Origin: SCGC-AAA076-P13 sp963926355
GTDB taxonomy: Bacteria > Pseudomonadota > Gammaproteobacteria > Magnimaribacterales > D2472
Assembly: GCA_963926355.1 (NCBI GenBank)
Contig: CAWUWW010000013.1
Location: 31,426-95,425, forward strand
Direction of reading: 5' to 3'
Length of the DNA: 64,000 bases
The position numbers and the translations under genes were made by a program. This document shows, piece by piece, positions 1 through 9,113 of this stretch (position 1 is the first letter of the stretch; each line of letters opens with the position of its first letter). The notes beneath the pieces were generated by a model that was given only the letters and a program-made list of their open reading frames with translations, was not told the origin of the DNA and searched no databases.

Positions 1-45
1 GGCAACACCGAAGATTTAAATCAACTCTTGGTAAAGAGAACTTTT

Positions 46-657
46 ATGCAAACAATGAACAAATTTAATGATGTGAAGGGGTTCCTGGATCATGAAGAGG
101 GTTTATTTCTTTACAGGCTTGCAAAAAAATATTGTGTAGATAGCTTTGCAGTAGAAATTGGCTCCTATTGTGGGAAGTCAGCTTGCTATATCGGGCAGGC
201 TTGTAAAGAAAATAATACATATCTTGTAACCATTGACCATCACATGGGCTCAGAAGAACAGCAGCTAGGCCAAGAATACTTTGATCCAGAAGAGTATGAT
301 TACAAAAAAAATAGAGTTGATACTCTTCCATCTCTTATCAAGAATATAGATAAATTTGACTTAAATGACTCGGTTAGGCCCTTAGTTAGCGATTCTGCTA
401 CTGCTGCAAAAAGCTTAGAAAATGAGCTAGATATGGTTTTTATAGACGGGAGCCATACATTTGAATCTGCAAGATCTGATTACGAATCATGGAAAGGTAA
501 AATTAGAAAAGGAGGTATTTTAGCTATTCATGACATATATGATACAGAGGCGGATGGCGGCCAGGCACCAAAAGAGATTTATGAGAAAGCTTTAAAAGAG
601 AATTTTGAACTAATAGAGAGAGTTAATAGCCTAGTTGCACTAAGGTTTGTTTGCTAA
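46..657 (+). CDS. class I SAM-dependent methyltransferase (CmcI/Methyltransf_24-like)
   Basis: Predicted small-molecule or glycan methyltransferase; substrate unknown. The glycine-rich SAM motif I is VEIGSYCGKSA, followed by an acidic motif II (VTIDHH) and the later strand DMVFIDGSHTFE, which in the Methyltransf_24/CmcI/TylF group lies over the active site. About 203 residues from ATG 46 is normal for the family. The reading frame is open to the left edge of the window (an in-frame TTG at 28, no upstream stop), so a longer protein cannot be excluded; ATG 46 is preferred because AAGAGA lies 7-8 nt before it. Its 3' end overlaps the convergent toroid gene by 18 nt. With the second methyltransferase and the glycosyltransferase close by, a role in modifying a surface glycan or lipid is possible, but that is inference. 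Confidence 0.75.
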   Translation: MQTMNKFNDVKGFLDHEEGLFLYRLAKKYCVDSFAVEIGSYCGKSACYIGQACKENNTYLVTIDHHMGSEEQQLGQEYFDPEEYDYKKNRVDTLPSLIKNIDKFDLNDSVRPLVSDSATAAKSLENELDMVFIDGSHTFESARSDYESWKGKIRKGGILAIHDIYDTEADGGQAPKEIYEKALKENFELIERVNSLVALRFVC

Positions 658-1683
658 AAAGGTAAAGATATTATTACCATTGCCGCATATAACGTTTCCA
701 GCAATTATTAATGCAGCATTTGTCCAAGTTGACTGCTCATTTGGCCATAGGATATCAAGCTTATATTGATAACCGGTTGGAAAGATTCCATCTTTATTTT
801 GAAACTTTAAAATATCATCAAACATTTTTATAGCCAAAGATTTATCATAATTTAGAAAGGTAGCAATAATACATTCTGAAGATTCAGCCATTGTTACCCA
901 TGGCTCCTCTTCAACACATTTAATGCCTAAATTTTGGACATAGAAATGCTCAAGACCTAATTTAAAGAAATCTTTGTCTAAGTTCACTCTTGCTAATGAT
1001 TGATAAAAAAAATCCATTGAAAACCTTGACCTATCTATACCATCTCTATCAAATCTAGCCCAGGGTATTTCTGAGTTAGCCCAAAAAGACTTATCTAAAA
1101 GATTTTTTAGATCTTCTAATAACCCTAATTTAAAGTCTTTTTCATAATGACTGTCTTCACTATCAATTTTAAGAATTTTAATAATTGCAGAATATGCTTG
1201 AACGGAGATTGCAATAGACATCGATGCTGTTATTAATGAGTTGTCTGAATAACCATCATTATCTTTTGACCAATGATACATTCCATCTTCATCCATAAAA
1301 CTTAAAAGTGAGCTAAAAATAGTTGTTAATTGTGGTAAATATTTATCCAGATTCTCTGATTTTTGATCAATCAAATATCTTTGAAGAAGTGGAAGAGCTA
1401 TATAAGGAGCATGATGGCTTTGATAGTTTAATTGAGTTGGTTTTTGTTTACTAAACTCCGAATAGATTAGCCCCTCACTATTGAGGTTGCTGAAAAACCA
1501 CTCCACCCCTCTATCAAAAGCATCCCATTCCTCATAGATTGCTAGCGCGATTAAGCATTCAGAATGATCCCAGGAATCGCATTTTCCTTTTTCATCCCAT
1601 GGAATGGAACCATCTATAAGTTGGTTGTGAATGATCCAATCCTTAGCCGGTAAAAACCTATTTTTTAAATCTATCCAATTCAT
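640..1683 (-). CDS. alpha/alpha-toroid (prenyltransferase/cyclase-like fold) protein
   Basis: 347-residue protein without signal peptide. It has repeated alpha-helical units carrying D/N-E-G turns like those of terpene cyclase/prenyltransferase alpha/alpha barrels (LIDGSIPWD near the N-terminus, FMDEDGMYHW near the middle, FQNKDGIFPTG near the C-terminus). I see no DxDD proton-donor motif and no zinc-ligand set, so squalene-hopene cyclase or farnesyltransferase activity is not supported; a glycan-binding or glycoside-processing toroid is equally possible. Its start overlaps the end of the methyltransferase gene by 4 nt (ATGA), so it is the last gene of the ilvE-glycosyltransferase-methyltransferase operon. 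The operon suggests it acts with them on a glycan or glycolipid. Fold call moderately sure, function unknown. Confidence 0.6.
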   Translation of the reverse strand: MNWIDLKNRFLPAKDWIIHNQLIDGSIPWDEKGKCDSWDHSECLIALAIYEEWDAFDRGVEWFFSNLNSEGLIYSEFSKQKPTQLNYQSHHAPYIALPLLQRYLIDQKSENLDKYLPQLTTIFSSLLSFMDEDGMYHWSKDNDGYSDNSLITASMSIAISVQAYSAIIKILKIDSEDSHYEKDFKLGLLEDLKNLLDKSFWANSEIPWARFDRDGIDRSRFSMDFFYQSLARVNLDKDFFKLGLEHFYVQNLGIKCVEEEPWVTMAESSECIIATFLNYDKSLAIKMFDDILKFQNKDGIFPTGYQYKLDILWPNEQSTWTNAALIIAGNVICGNGNNIFTFLANKP

Positions 1684-2387
1684 TTTTTTGTAAAATACAT
1701 TGCCGTACTTTTACCCATAATTGGGTTTAAGGATCTGTCAATTAAATCAATCCAGAGTGGTTTTTTTAATATATGTACTTCAAGAAATTTTTTATAGGCT
1801 CTTACTAAGATATTCGTTTCTTGATTTTTCCAAAATATACATCTGAGCCACCAATAAGGACTATGTATTGAATGAAATTTTTCTGATTGAATAAAATCAA
1901 ACCCTCTTTCTGAGATCTCATTAACAAGGTTGTTTTTTTTAAAAATTCTTAAATGTCCTCCTGGTTGATTTTGATATTCAGTTGAAATGGCCCAGCATAT
2001 TTTTTCAGGCCATGCGGAAGGGACGCTTGCAAGAAAAGCTCCTCCTGGCTTAAGCACTCTATTGATTTCAACTATTGCATCTTTATATTCATAAAGATGT
2101 TCCAAGACTTCCGAGCAAACAACTAAATCAAAACTATTATCAGGAAATGGTAGTGAGTAAACAGAGCCTTTTATAAATTCAGCTCCGGCATTTGATATTG
2201 ATTTAAAAAACTCATAGCCTTCCTGTGATTTTTTTAGTGAATCATCGTGAAGGTCCAGGCCAGTACAATGAAGATCTGGAAACTTTTGCATCAATCCAAA
2301 GATATGCCTTCCTTCGCCACAGCCAACATCAAGCATTGAGCAGCTCTCATTGATTAAGTTAATTTTATTAAAATCAAATGTTAGCAT
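1680..2387 (-). CDS. class I SAM-dependent methyltransferase (Methyltransf_11 type)
   Basis: 235-residue methyltransferase. Motif I is MLDVGCGEGRHIFG, the acidic end of beta-2 is GLDLHDDS, the post-II motif is NSFDLVVCSEVLEHL and motif III is INRVLKPGGAF, the standard UbiE/Methyltransf_11 pattern. The C-terminal third (IFKKNNLVNEISERGFDF onward) resembles methyltransferases acting on lipid- or sugar-linked substrates, but the substrate cannot be read. Its first 14 nt overlap the end of the glycosyltransferase and its stop overlaps the toroid gene, so translational coupling is likely. No signal peptide; cytoplasmic. Confidence 0.8.
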   Translation of the reverse strand: MLTFDFNKINLINESCSMLDVGCGEGRHIFGLMQKFPDLHCTGLDLHDDSLKKSQEGYEFFKSISNAGAEFIKGSVYSLPFPDNSFDLVVCSEVLEHLYEYKDAIVEINRVLKPGGAFLASVPSAWPEKICWAISTEYQNQPGGHLRIFKKNNLVNEISERGFDFIQSEKFHSIHSPYWWLRCIFWKNQETNILVRAYKKFLEVHILKKPLWIDLIDRSLNPIMGKSTAMYFTKK

Positions 2388-3657
2388 TCTTAAAATCCTC
2401 TATGGTTTGGTATATAACAACTTCGTACTCTTTAGTAATTTTTGTCCAATTAAATTTATTAATTACATGAACCCTTCCCTCTTTAGCAATCTTACGGTGT
2501 TCATCATAGTTATTTATAATTTTTTGAATAGACGAAATTAATATCGAAGTATCTTTTGGTGGAATTAATGTAGCAAAGCTATCAACCAACTCAGGGATTG
2601 AGGATGTGTTTGCTGCTATTAAGGGAACCTCACAGCTCATAGCCTCAATAACAGGATAACCAAAGCCCTCATATAAAGAACTCACTATAGCTATTGAGCT
2701 CTTGGCATATTCTTTCGCAATATCTTCTTTTGTTAAATTAGTTTTAAATTTAACAATATGATCAATTTGTAAAGATTGAATTAGTCTTGAGGTATGCCCT
2801 CCTTCTTTTAACTTTCCAATGATAACAAGGTTTATATCAGCGTAATCTTTTCTTAGTTTGCTAATAGCTCTTAGGGTGAAATCTAAGCCCTTCAAAGGAA
2901 CATCTGCACTAGCGGTTGTTATTATCCTATAAGGTAATCTTTCTATATTTTTATACGGAATAAATATATCAGTATCAAGACCGTTATTTATTACTGAAAT
3001 ACTATTAGGATTGCACCCGAAGTCCTTCGAAATATCTTTTAAAGAGTTCTTTGATGGAGTGATAATTCTTTTAATTTTTGGAGCAACTTTTTTTTGCATT
3101 CCCAGAAAGGAATACCATCTATATCTAGATAGTCTATATAAGATTTTTTTGCTTGCCTTAAGCTCGTGTTTATAATCTTTAGTGATAGGATGATGAATTA
3201 TTTCAATGAAAGGAATAACTTTTTGAATATCAAGCATTCCAAAACTAATTGATTGATTATCAATAACAATATCATAATTGTTATTATCTATGATCCATTG
3301 CTTTGCTCTATATCCAAACGTCCTCATTTCTGGAAAGCCGCCACAAAGTGTGGATAGGAACTCATAGATATCTATCAATTTTTTGGGCTTCTTATTAAGA
3401 AAAATGTTAAGCCTTTCTTTAAAAGAGAAGGTTTGAAAAAGGTCTAGTCCTGGAAGCCTTTCAAGATTTACACCCTCAGGCAAGATTGGATATGGTGGCC
3501 CGGAAATTATATCAACATCGTGTCCAGAAGCTCTTAGAGCTTTTGATATATCATGGACATATACACCTTGCCCGCCTCCAAATGGGGCGCTTCTGTAACT
3601 AAAAATTGCAATTTTAAGTTTTTGCAAGATATTTTTTAGGATACTAGGCTGAGCCAA
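2374..3657 (-). CDS. glycosyltransferase family 4 (GT-B fold)
   Basis: GT-B glycosyltransferase. The N-terminal nucleotide-fold begins KIAIFSYRSAPFGGGQGV with the acceptor-side glycine loop; the C-terminal half has NGLDTDIF, a K/R-rich donor site, and the E-x7-E motif within SLYEGFGYPVIEAMS, followed by the PLIAANTSSIPE loop, all typical of GT4 enzymes using nucleotide sugars. There is no ATG near the N-terminus: the frame can start at TTG 3657, which overlaps the end of ilvE by 22 nt, or at TTG 3627, which would place the start immediately before the conserved first strand. No convincing ribosome site precedes either, consistent with translation coupled to ilvE. Sugar and acceptor unknown; in pseudomonads ilvE also borders LPS-core genes, so a cell-envelope glycan is a reasonable guess. 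Confidence 0.8.
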   Translation of the reverse strand: MAQPSILKNILQKLKIAIFSYRSAPFGGGQGVYVHDISKALRASGHDVDIISGPPYPILPEGVNLERLPGLDLFQTFSFKERLNIFLNKKPKKLIDIYEFLSTLCGGFPEMRTFGYRAKQWIIDNNNYDIVIDNQSISFGMLDIQKVIPFIEIIHHPITKDYKHELKASKKILYRLSRYRWYSFLGMQKKVAPKIKRIITPSKNSLKDISKDFGCNPNSISVINNGLDTDIFIPYKNIERLPYRIITTASADVPLKGLDFTLRAISKLRKDYADINLVIIGKLKEGGHTSRLIQSLQIDHIVKFKTNLTKEDIAKEYAKSSIAIVSSLYEGFGYPVIEAMSCEVPLIAANTSSIPELVDSFATLIPPKDTSILISSIQKIINNYDEHRKIAKEGRVHVINKFNWTKITKEYEVVIYQTIEDFKNANI

Positions 3658-4556
3658 TCTTTATAAAGATCATTCTTTCCAGATACTATATCGCTATATG
3701 TTTGCTGCAGCTTGGCTGTAACTTCTCCTCTAGAACCTGATCCAATTATATTGCTATCAATTTTAGAGACAGGAGTTATCTCTACAGCTGTTCCTGAAAA
3801 GAAAGCTTCGTCACTATTGACCAAATCATCATACGTTAAATCTTTCTCTTGTACTTCATACCCAAAGTCTTGAGCAATCTTAATAACAGATTGTCTTGTG
3901 ATGCCATTTAAGCAATGCTCGATCCTTGGCGTGGTAATAATATTATTTTTAATAAGGAAAATATTCTCGCCGCTTCCTTCAGAAATAAAACCATTTTTAT
4001 CCATCAATAGCGCCTCGTCAGCTCCAGCTTTTATAGCTTCATGCAGTGCCATTGTAGAATTTATGTATGTTCCTATGATCTTATAACCAGAGTGAAGCGG
4101 GTTGCTATATTGCTCATAAGAAGATTTAATTATTGAAATTCCTGCTTCTTTAGACTCGGGACTCATGTATGAAGGCCACTCCCATGCAGCAATTGCTACA
4201 TTTACTGATAAATCTGTAGCTCGAATTCCCAGAGATTCGTTGCCAAGGAAAACAATCGGCCTCAAATATCCTTCATTTAAATTATTTTTAACAAATATTT
4301 CTTTCTGAGCTTGGTTTAACTCTTCCTTAGAATAAGGAATTACTACTCCTATTTTACTTGCTGCATCAAACAGCCTATTCGTATGGTCTTCTAATCTAAA
4401 AATAGCCGGGCCATTGGCTGTATTGTAAGCCCTTACCCCTTCAAAAACTCCAGTTCCATAATGCACAGTATGAGATAAAATATGGATAGAGGAGTCCTCC
4501 CATTTTTCATAGGTACCATTTTTCCAAATAACTTTTGAATCAGTGTTTACAAACAT
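3636..4556 (-). CDS. ilvE: branched-chain amino acid aminotransferase
   Basis: PLP-dependent class IV aminotransferase catalysing the last step of Val, Leu and Ile synthesis (2-oxo acid + Glu). Fold-type IV signatures are visible: HYGTGVFEGVRAY near residue 33, the internal-aldimine Lys159 in SGYKIIGTYINS, and ADEALLMDKNGFISEGSGEN with the PLP-phosphate-binding region. 306 residues is close to E. coli IlvE (309). First gene of a leftward operon with the glycosyltransferase, methyltransferase and toroid gene; the join to the next gene is a 22-nt overlap. The 65-bp divergent gap to algC contains the likely promoters. Confidence 0.93.
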   Translation of the reverse strand: MFVNTDSKVIWKNGTYEKWEDSSIHILSHTVHYGTGVFEGVRAYNTANGPAIFRLEDHTNRLFDAASKIGVVIPYSKEELNQAQKEIFVKNNLNEGYLRPIVFLGNESLGIRATDLSVNVAIAAWEWPSYMSPESKEAGISIIKSSYEQYSNPLHSGYKIIGTYINSTMALHEAIKAGADEALLMDKNGFISEGSGENIFLIKNNIITTPRIEHCLNGITRQSVIKIAQDFGYEVQEKDLTYDDLVNSDEAFFSGTAVEITPVSKIDSNIIGSGSRGEVTAKLQQTYSDIVSGKNDLYKDWLSLVS

Positions 4557-4572
4557 TTATACAAGATATAAT
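4546..4572 (+). promoter_or_regulatory. putative sigma70-type promoter for algC
   Basis: A perfect -10 box TATAAT lies at 4567-4572, with TTTACA (5 of 6 to the -35 consensus) at 4546-4551. The 15-bp spacer is short. A start near 4579 would give a leader of about 43 nt containing the AAGGGG ribosome site of algC. Much of the element lies inside the start of the divergent ilvE. Confidence 0.45.
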
Positions 4573-4621
4573 AATGACGCATCATTATGACAAACTAAGC
4601 CAAATAACTAAAGGGGAAAAA

Positions 4622-5995
4622 ATGAAAGTAACTAAATCTATATTCAGGGAAAATGATATTAGAGGAACATACCCAGAAGAATTAAATGAGGATTCAATCA
4701 AGGAAATAGCTTTTGCTATATCTAAGAAATGTAAAAAAGAAAATGTTGATACTATAGCTGTTGGAAGAGATGGAAGATTGTCAGGGCCATCTTTACTAGC
4801 AGCTTTTTGCTCAGGCTTGGTTGACTCAGGTATTAATGTTAATAATATTGGTTTGGTTACTAGTCCAATGCTTTATTTTGCAGCTAAAAAAGAGAAATCT
4901 AAGAGTGGAATTATTATTACAGGCAGTCATAATCCAAAAAACTACAATGGCATTAAGATGGTAGTTGACGACAAGCCTGTGTCAGGATCGGAGATATTGT
5001 CACTAATGGAAGAAGATGATTCTGAAAGAAGAATAACAAAAGGTGAGTTAATATTTAGTGATATAAAAGATCAGTATATTAATGAAGTAGTTGATAATAT
5101 TAAATTGCCTAATGCCTCTAAATTAAAGGTTGTTTTAGATTGCGGGAATGGCGCAGCAGGATGCGTGGCACCCGAATTATTTAAAAAATTGGGCTGTGAG
5201 GTATTTGAGCTTTTTAGTGAAGTAGATGGCAATTTCCCCAATCATCATCCAGACCCTGGAAAACTGGAAAATCTATCAGACCTAATTAAAGAAGTTGCAA
5301 AACAATCTGCAGATGTTGGACTAGCATTTGACGGCGATGGCGATAGGGTTGGTATGATAACAAATAAGGGTGACTCAGTATTTCCTGATAAGCTAATGAT
5401 GTTATTTTCAAAAGATATTCTTTCTCGTGAAAAAGGAAAAATTGTATTTGATGTTAAGTGCTCAAATCACTTAGACAATATAATTGTTGAAAATGGCGGT
5501 GAGCCAGTTATGGCTCCAACAGGTCATTTTCATATTAAAAAAGCAATTAAAAGAACTGGGGCACTTCTGGCCGGTGAAATGAGTGGCCATATATTCTTTA
5601 ATGATAAGTGGTACGGGTTTGATGATGGGCACTATGCTGCTGCCAGGATTGTTGAAATTATTAATAATTCTGATCAATCAATCTCTGAGCTTGTAGATAT
5701 ACTTCCAAAGTCTTTTTCCACTCCGGAGCTAAACATTTCAGTTACAGACGATACAAAATTTAAGATCATTGAAGATTTTGCAGATCAATGCCATCTTGAA
5801 GGTGAGAAAGTTACCATCGATGGTTTAAGGGTAAATTTTGAAAATGGATGGGGTTTAATTAGAGCCTCTAACACAACTCCTAAGCTAGTTTTAAGATTTG
5901 AAGGTAATTCATTAGAGGAAATGGAAGATATCAAAAGTAAATTTATGTCTGAACTATCTCGCATTTGTCCTGAGATTGATATAAATTTAGAATAA
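4622..5995 (+). CDS. algC: phosphomannomutase/phosphoglucomutase
   Basis: Alpha-D-phosphohexomutase interconverting hexose 1- and 6-phosphates, feeding GDP-mannose and UDP-glucose for LPS and exopolysaccharide. The four family loops are present: phosphoserine loop TGSHNPKNYNG with catalytic Ser102, metal loop DGDGDR, sugar-specificity loop GEMSGHIFF and phosphate-binding loop RASNTTPKLVLRFEG. The start at 4622 is chosen because AAGGGG lies 6-7 nt upstream and the protein then has 457 residues, close to Pseudomonas AlgC (463) after removal of a non-conserved 29-residue upstream extension. Adjacent to slmA (3-nt gap), an arrangement also seen near algC in pseudomonads. ManB/CpsG-like specificity cannot be separated from AlgC by sequence alone. 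Confidence 0.88.
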   Translation: MKVTKSIFRENDIRGTYPEELNEDSIKEIAFAISKKCKKENVDTIAVGRDGRLSGPSLLAAFCSGLVDSGINVNNIGLVTSPMLYFAAKKEKSKSGIIITGSHNPKNYNGIKMVVDDKPVSGSEILSLMEEDDSERRITKGELIFSDIKDQYINEVVDNIKLPNASKLKVVLDCGNGAAGCVAPELFKKLGCEVFELFSEVDGNFPNHHPDPGKLENLSDLIKEVAKQSADVGLAFDGDGDRVGMITNKGDSVFPDKLMMLFSKDILSREKGKIVFDVKCSNHLDNIIVENGGEPVMAPTGHFHIKKAIKRTGALLAGEMSGHIFFNDKWYGFDDGHYAAARIVEIINNSDQSISELVDILPKSFSTPELNISVTDDTKFKIIEDFADQCHLEGEKVTIDGLRVNFENGWGLIRASNTTPKLVLRFEGNSLEEMEDIKSKFMSELSRICPEIDINLE

Positions 5996-5998
5996 GTA

Positions 5999-6568
5999 AT
6001 GAAAAATGATAGAAAAAATATAATCCTGCAATCATTAGCTAGCCTTCTTGAGGAACGAAATTTATCTAAAATTACAACTGCTCTTTTGGCGCAAAAATCA
6101 GAAGTCACAGAAGCAGCTTTATACAGGCACTTCCCAAGTAAAAGGGCTATCTATGCTGAACTTTTTTCATTTTGTGATGAAGCTATATTTAATAAATGCG
6201 GAGAATTAAAAAATTCGGATTTAGCTGCCAAAGATAAAGTAAAAAATGCATTTTTATTCTTTATGATTTTTATAGAAAAAAACAAAGGTTTTGCTAGATT
6301 AATCTCAAGAGAAGCTCTTTCATCTGATGAGCAAAATGTCTCAGATTCTGTTAATCAATTTTTCGAGAGATTTGAGCTATCTATAAAGCAAATGTTGCAA
6401 GAAGATCCAGATAAGTTAATTACCCAACCGGGAATTTCTGCTCAACTTATAGTTACCTATATTGAGGGAAATGTTGGAAGATATATCCGATCTAAGTTCA
6501 AAGAATCACCAAGCACTTATATAGAAAATATTTGGGAACTTCTCTCTCTAAATATATTTAAGAGCTAG
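5999..6568 (+). CDS. slmA: nucleoid occlusion factor SlmA (TetR family)
   Basis: 189-residue TetR-fold DNA-binding protein. The N-terminal HTH (ILQSLASLLEERN...KITTALLAQ and SEVTEAALYRHFPSK) closely follows the SlmA pattern, including ITTA.LA and EAALYRHFPSK, and the C-terminal helices contain NQFFERFE and YIRSKFK like SlmA's dimer/FtsZ-binding region. SlmA binds chromosomal SBS sites and blocks FtsZ assembly over the nucleoid. Directly downstream of algC with a 3-nt gap, matching the dut/algC/slmA neighbourhood of gammaproteobacteria. Its stop overlaps the convergent PBP1A gene by 4 nt. A generic TetR regulator is the alternative, but similarity of the recognition helix makes SlmA the better call. 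Confidence 0.82.
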   Translation: MKNDRKNIILQSLASLLEERNLSKITTALLAQKSEVTEAALYRHFPSKRAIYAELFSFCDEAIFNKCGELKNSDLAAKDKVKNAFLFFMIFIEKNKGFARLISREALSSDEQNVSDSVNQFFERFELSIKQMLQEDPDKLITQPGISAQLIVTYIEGNVGRYIRSKFKESPSTYIENIWELLSLNIFKS

Positions 6569-9006
6569 TCTTTAATATTTTCATCTAAAAACAATTCAAA
6601 ATAAGAATCTTTATTTTCTAAGTTATCTATCTGGCCTGTATTCTTATTGACTCTTACAAATGAAATACCCTCTGGAATAGGCTTTGATTTTACATCAAGA
6701 TTTTCTAGCGCATTATCCATATAATCAACCCAAATTGGCAAGGCAATTGTGGATCCAAATTCATTATCTCCAAGTGATGAGAAATCATCTGTCCCAACCC
6801 ATACAGTAGTCACCAAATCTTCATGAAAGCCAGAAAACCAAGTACTGATAGCATCATTTGTAGTCCCTGTCTTCCCTGCAATATCTTTTCTATTTAAAAC
6901 AGATGATCTTCTTCCAGCAGAGCCTCTAGTTATTAATTCCTGAAGATTGTTATGAATGAGGTAGGCTATTCTTTCATCAACAACTCTCTCTTTTCTGAAC
7001 TCTGGTTTAATTAAGAAATAAGGTTTCTTAACATTCATCTCCATAGTATTAAGCCAAGGAAACGCCGATAAGTTTTCATTGCTAGCGGAAATAATATAAT
7101 CATCATGCGAGTAGATAATACTGCCATCTCTATCCTCTATTCTTTCAACATACCAAGGGTCAATTAAAAACCCTCCGTTAGCAATAACACCGAAGGCTCT
7201 AACCATCTCAGCCGGCGAGAAGTTTCCCGAACCTAATGCCAAAGATAAATCCGATGGAAGTCGAGATTTTTCAAAACCGAATTGCCCAAGAAAGTCATGA
7301 GATTTATTAATACCTATCTCTCTTAAGAGTTTTATTGAAACAATATTTATTGATTGAATTAGAGCCTCTCTTAAAGAGGTTGGGCCGTAAAACTTGCCCG
7401 TATAGTTCTGGGGTCGCCATACACTTTCAAGATTTTTATCTTCAAAAACAATAGGCGCATCATTTATTAATGACGATAAGTTATATCCATTGGCCAGACC
7501 TGACGCATATAAGAAAGGCTTAAAGCTAGATCCAGACTGAGGGTAAGACAACCTCACTCTATCAAAATTACTCTTACTGAAATTTAATCCACCAATATAT
7601 GCCTCTACAGAACCTGTATTTGGATTTAAAGAAATTAAAGAAGCCTCTGCTTCAGGAATTTGATCAAGTAATAAAAATTCATTTTCTTTTTTTAAATATA
7701 TTAAATCGCCAATATTTAAAAAATCTTCAAAAGATTTGGGAGCTGGTCCTTTTTCATTGATTGTTAGACGATTTCTTGCCCATAAATACTCTGATGACCA
7801 AGGTATATTTTTAATTTCAAACCTTTCATTCAAAAAATAAAGCGTGTCATCTAACATATTAACAATAATTCCCTTTGCGTGAGTTTCGTAATAAGGGTGA
7901 TTATCAAAGATAGAATTAATTTTATTTGCTAATAAATCATTATTTTCAAATGAACTATTCAAGCCTATTTCTAAAGAAATAAACTCACTATTGAGATTTT
8001 TTAACTGCTCTAATTCTTCTAAATTAAAGATATTAAGAAAATTAGGTGACTCTATCCAGCCATGCCTTTTATGATAATTTGTCAGTTGTGTATTTAAGTT
8101 TTTATGGGCGCTTTCTTGCAATCTAGAATCTAAAGTCGTGTAAACAGACCACCCATTTTTATATGCTTGAAGACCATACCTTTGAATTATCTGCTGTCTA
8201 GCTAGCTCAGCCAAGTATCTTCCATCAACATCGTAAAGATTAATATTTTTAGCAACTTTAAGGGGTATAGATATTGCCTCTTCATAATCTTCATCGTTAA
8301 TATATTCAAGCTTATGCATCCTATAAAGGATCCAGTTTCTTCGTTGCTTTGTTTTTACAGGTGATCTTATGGCATTGACTCGAGAAGGAGACTGCGCCAT
8401 GGCCGCAATAGCTGCTGATTCAGCAAGGTTCAAATCTAGAGTAGATTTATTAAAATATGTATTTGCTGCGGCCTCGATACCATATGAACGATTTCCAAAA
8501 AAATTTCTATTAATATAAAGCTCAAAAATCTCTTCTTTAGATATGGTGCTTTCTAACTCTAAAGCTAAAAAAATCTCCTTAGCTTTTCTTATTAATGTTT
8601 GGTCTCTTGTTAAGAGGTAGCCCCTAACAACTTGCATTGTTATAGTTCCTCCTCCACCAACACAGCCCTGAGGGCCAAGACATCTTTTTACAGAGCGAAG
8701 AAGTCCCGAATAACTAATACCCTGATGCTCAAAAAATGCATCATCCTCTGCTGCAAGAAATGCATTTCTAATATTTAAAGGTATGCTATCAAACTCAAGA
8801 GGCCTTCTTTTTATTTCTCCATACTCGCCAATCAAAATCTCATCTTTGGTGTAAATTTTTAAGGGCATTTGAAGGCTTGTTTCATCAACAAGTGAAATTT
8901 GAGGTAAATTAGGCTTTAATAAGAGGTATGAAATAAGAATAAATAAAATTGCAGCTATACAGCTAGAAATAGATAAATAGAAAAGAATTTTAATAATTTT
9001 TAACAT
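6565..9006 (-). CDS. mrcA: bifunctional penicillin-binding protein 1A
   Basis: Class A PBP that polymerises and cross-links peptidoglycan at the inner membrane. A single N-terminal transmembrane anchor (residues 5-30) is followed by a GT51 transglycosylase domain with catalytic Glu87 in AAEDDAFFEHQG and the GGGTITMQ loop, an insert of roughly 290-450 typical of PBP1A, and a transpeptidase with SxxK (Ser493/Lys496), SxN (552-554) and KTGTT (712-716). 813 residues matches the PBP1A size (about 820-850). Divergent from aroK, as in pseudomonads, except that the intervening pilMNOPQ genes found there are absent. Confidence 0.93.
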   Translation of the reverse strand: MLKIIKILFYLSISSCIAAILFILISYLLLKPNLPQISLVDETSLQMPLKIYTKDEILIGEYGEIKRRPLEFDSIPLNIRNAFLAAEDDAFFEHQGISYSGLLRSVKRCLGPQGCVGGGGTITMQVVRGYLLTRDQTLIRKAKEIFLALELESTISKEEIFELYINRNFFGNRSYGIEAAANTYFNKSTLDLNLAESAAIAAMAQSPSRVNAIRSPVKTKQRRNWILYRMHKLEYINDEDYEEAISIPLKVAKNINLYDVDGRYLAELARQQIIQRYGLQAYKNGWSVYTTLDSRLQESAHKNLNTQLTNYHKRHGWIESPNFLNIFNLEELEQLKNLNSEFISLEIGLNSSFENNDLLANKINSIFDNHPYYETHAKGIIVNMLDDTLYFLNERFEIKNIPWSSEYLWARNRLTINEKGPAPKSFEDFLNIGDLIYLKKENEFLLLDQIPEAEASLISLNPNTGSVEAYIGGLNFSKSNFDRVRLSYPQSGSSFKPFLYASGLANGYNLSSLINDAPIVFEDKNLESVWRPQNYTGKFYGPTSLREALIQSINIVSIKLLREIGINKSHDFLGQFGFEKSRLPSDLSLALGSGNFSPAEMVRAFGVIANGGFLIDPWYVERIEDRDGSIIYSHDDYIISASNENLSAFPWLNTMEMNVKKPYFLIKPEFRKERVVDERIAYLIHNNLQELITRGSAGRRSSVLNRKDIAGKTGTTNDAISTWFSGFHEDLVTTVWVGTDDFSSLGDNEFGSTIALPIWVDYMDNALENLDVKSKPIPEGISFVRVNKNTGQIDNLENKDSYFELFLDENIKD

Positions 9007-9113
9007 AATATGCTTAAATCGTTACTCGTTAGAATACATCTTTTATCATCTAATAAACCATTTTATATAGTTCAGTGCTAAAATTCTCATAATATATTAA
9101 ATAATTGTCTTAA

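Noticed and set aside
65..331. Minus-strand frame opposite the first methyltransferase
   Set aside because: It lies wholly inside a well-supported gene on the other strand and its translation shows no domain.
2350..2541. Plus-strand frame across the methyltransferase/glycosyltransferase junction
   Set aside because: Antisense to two conserved overlapping genes; composition is that of AT-rich shadow sequence.
5785..6108. Minus-strand 107-codon frame across algC/slmA
   Set aside because: Both genes beneath it have clear catalytic or HTH motifs in the other strand; no ribosome site or domain here.
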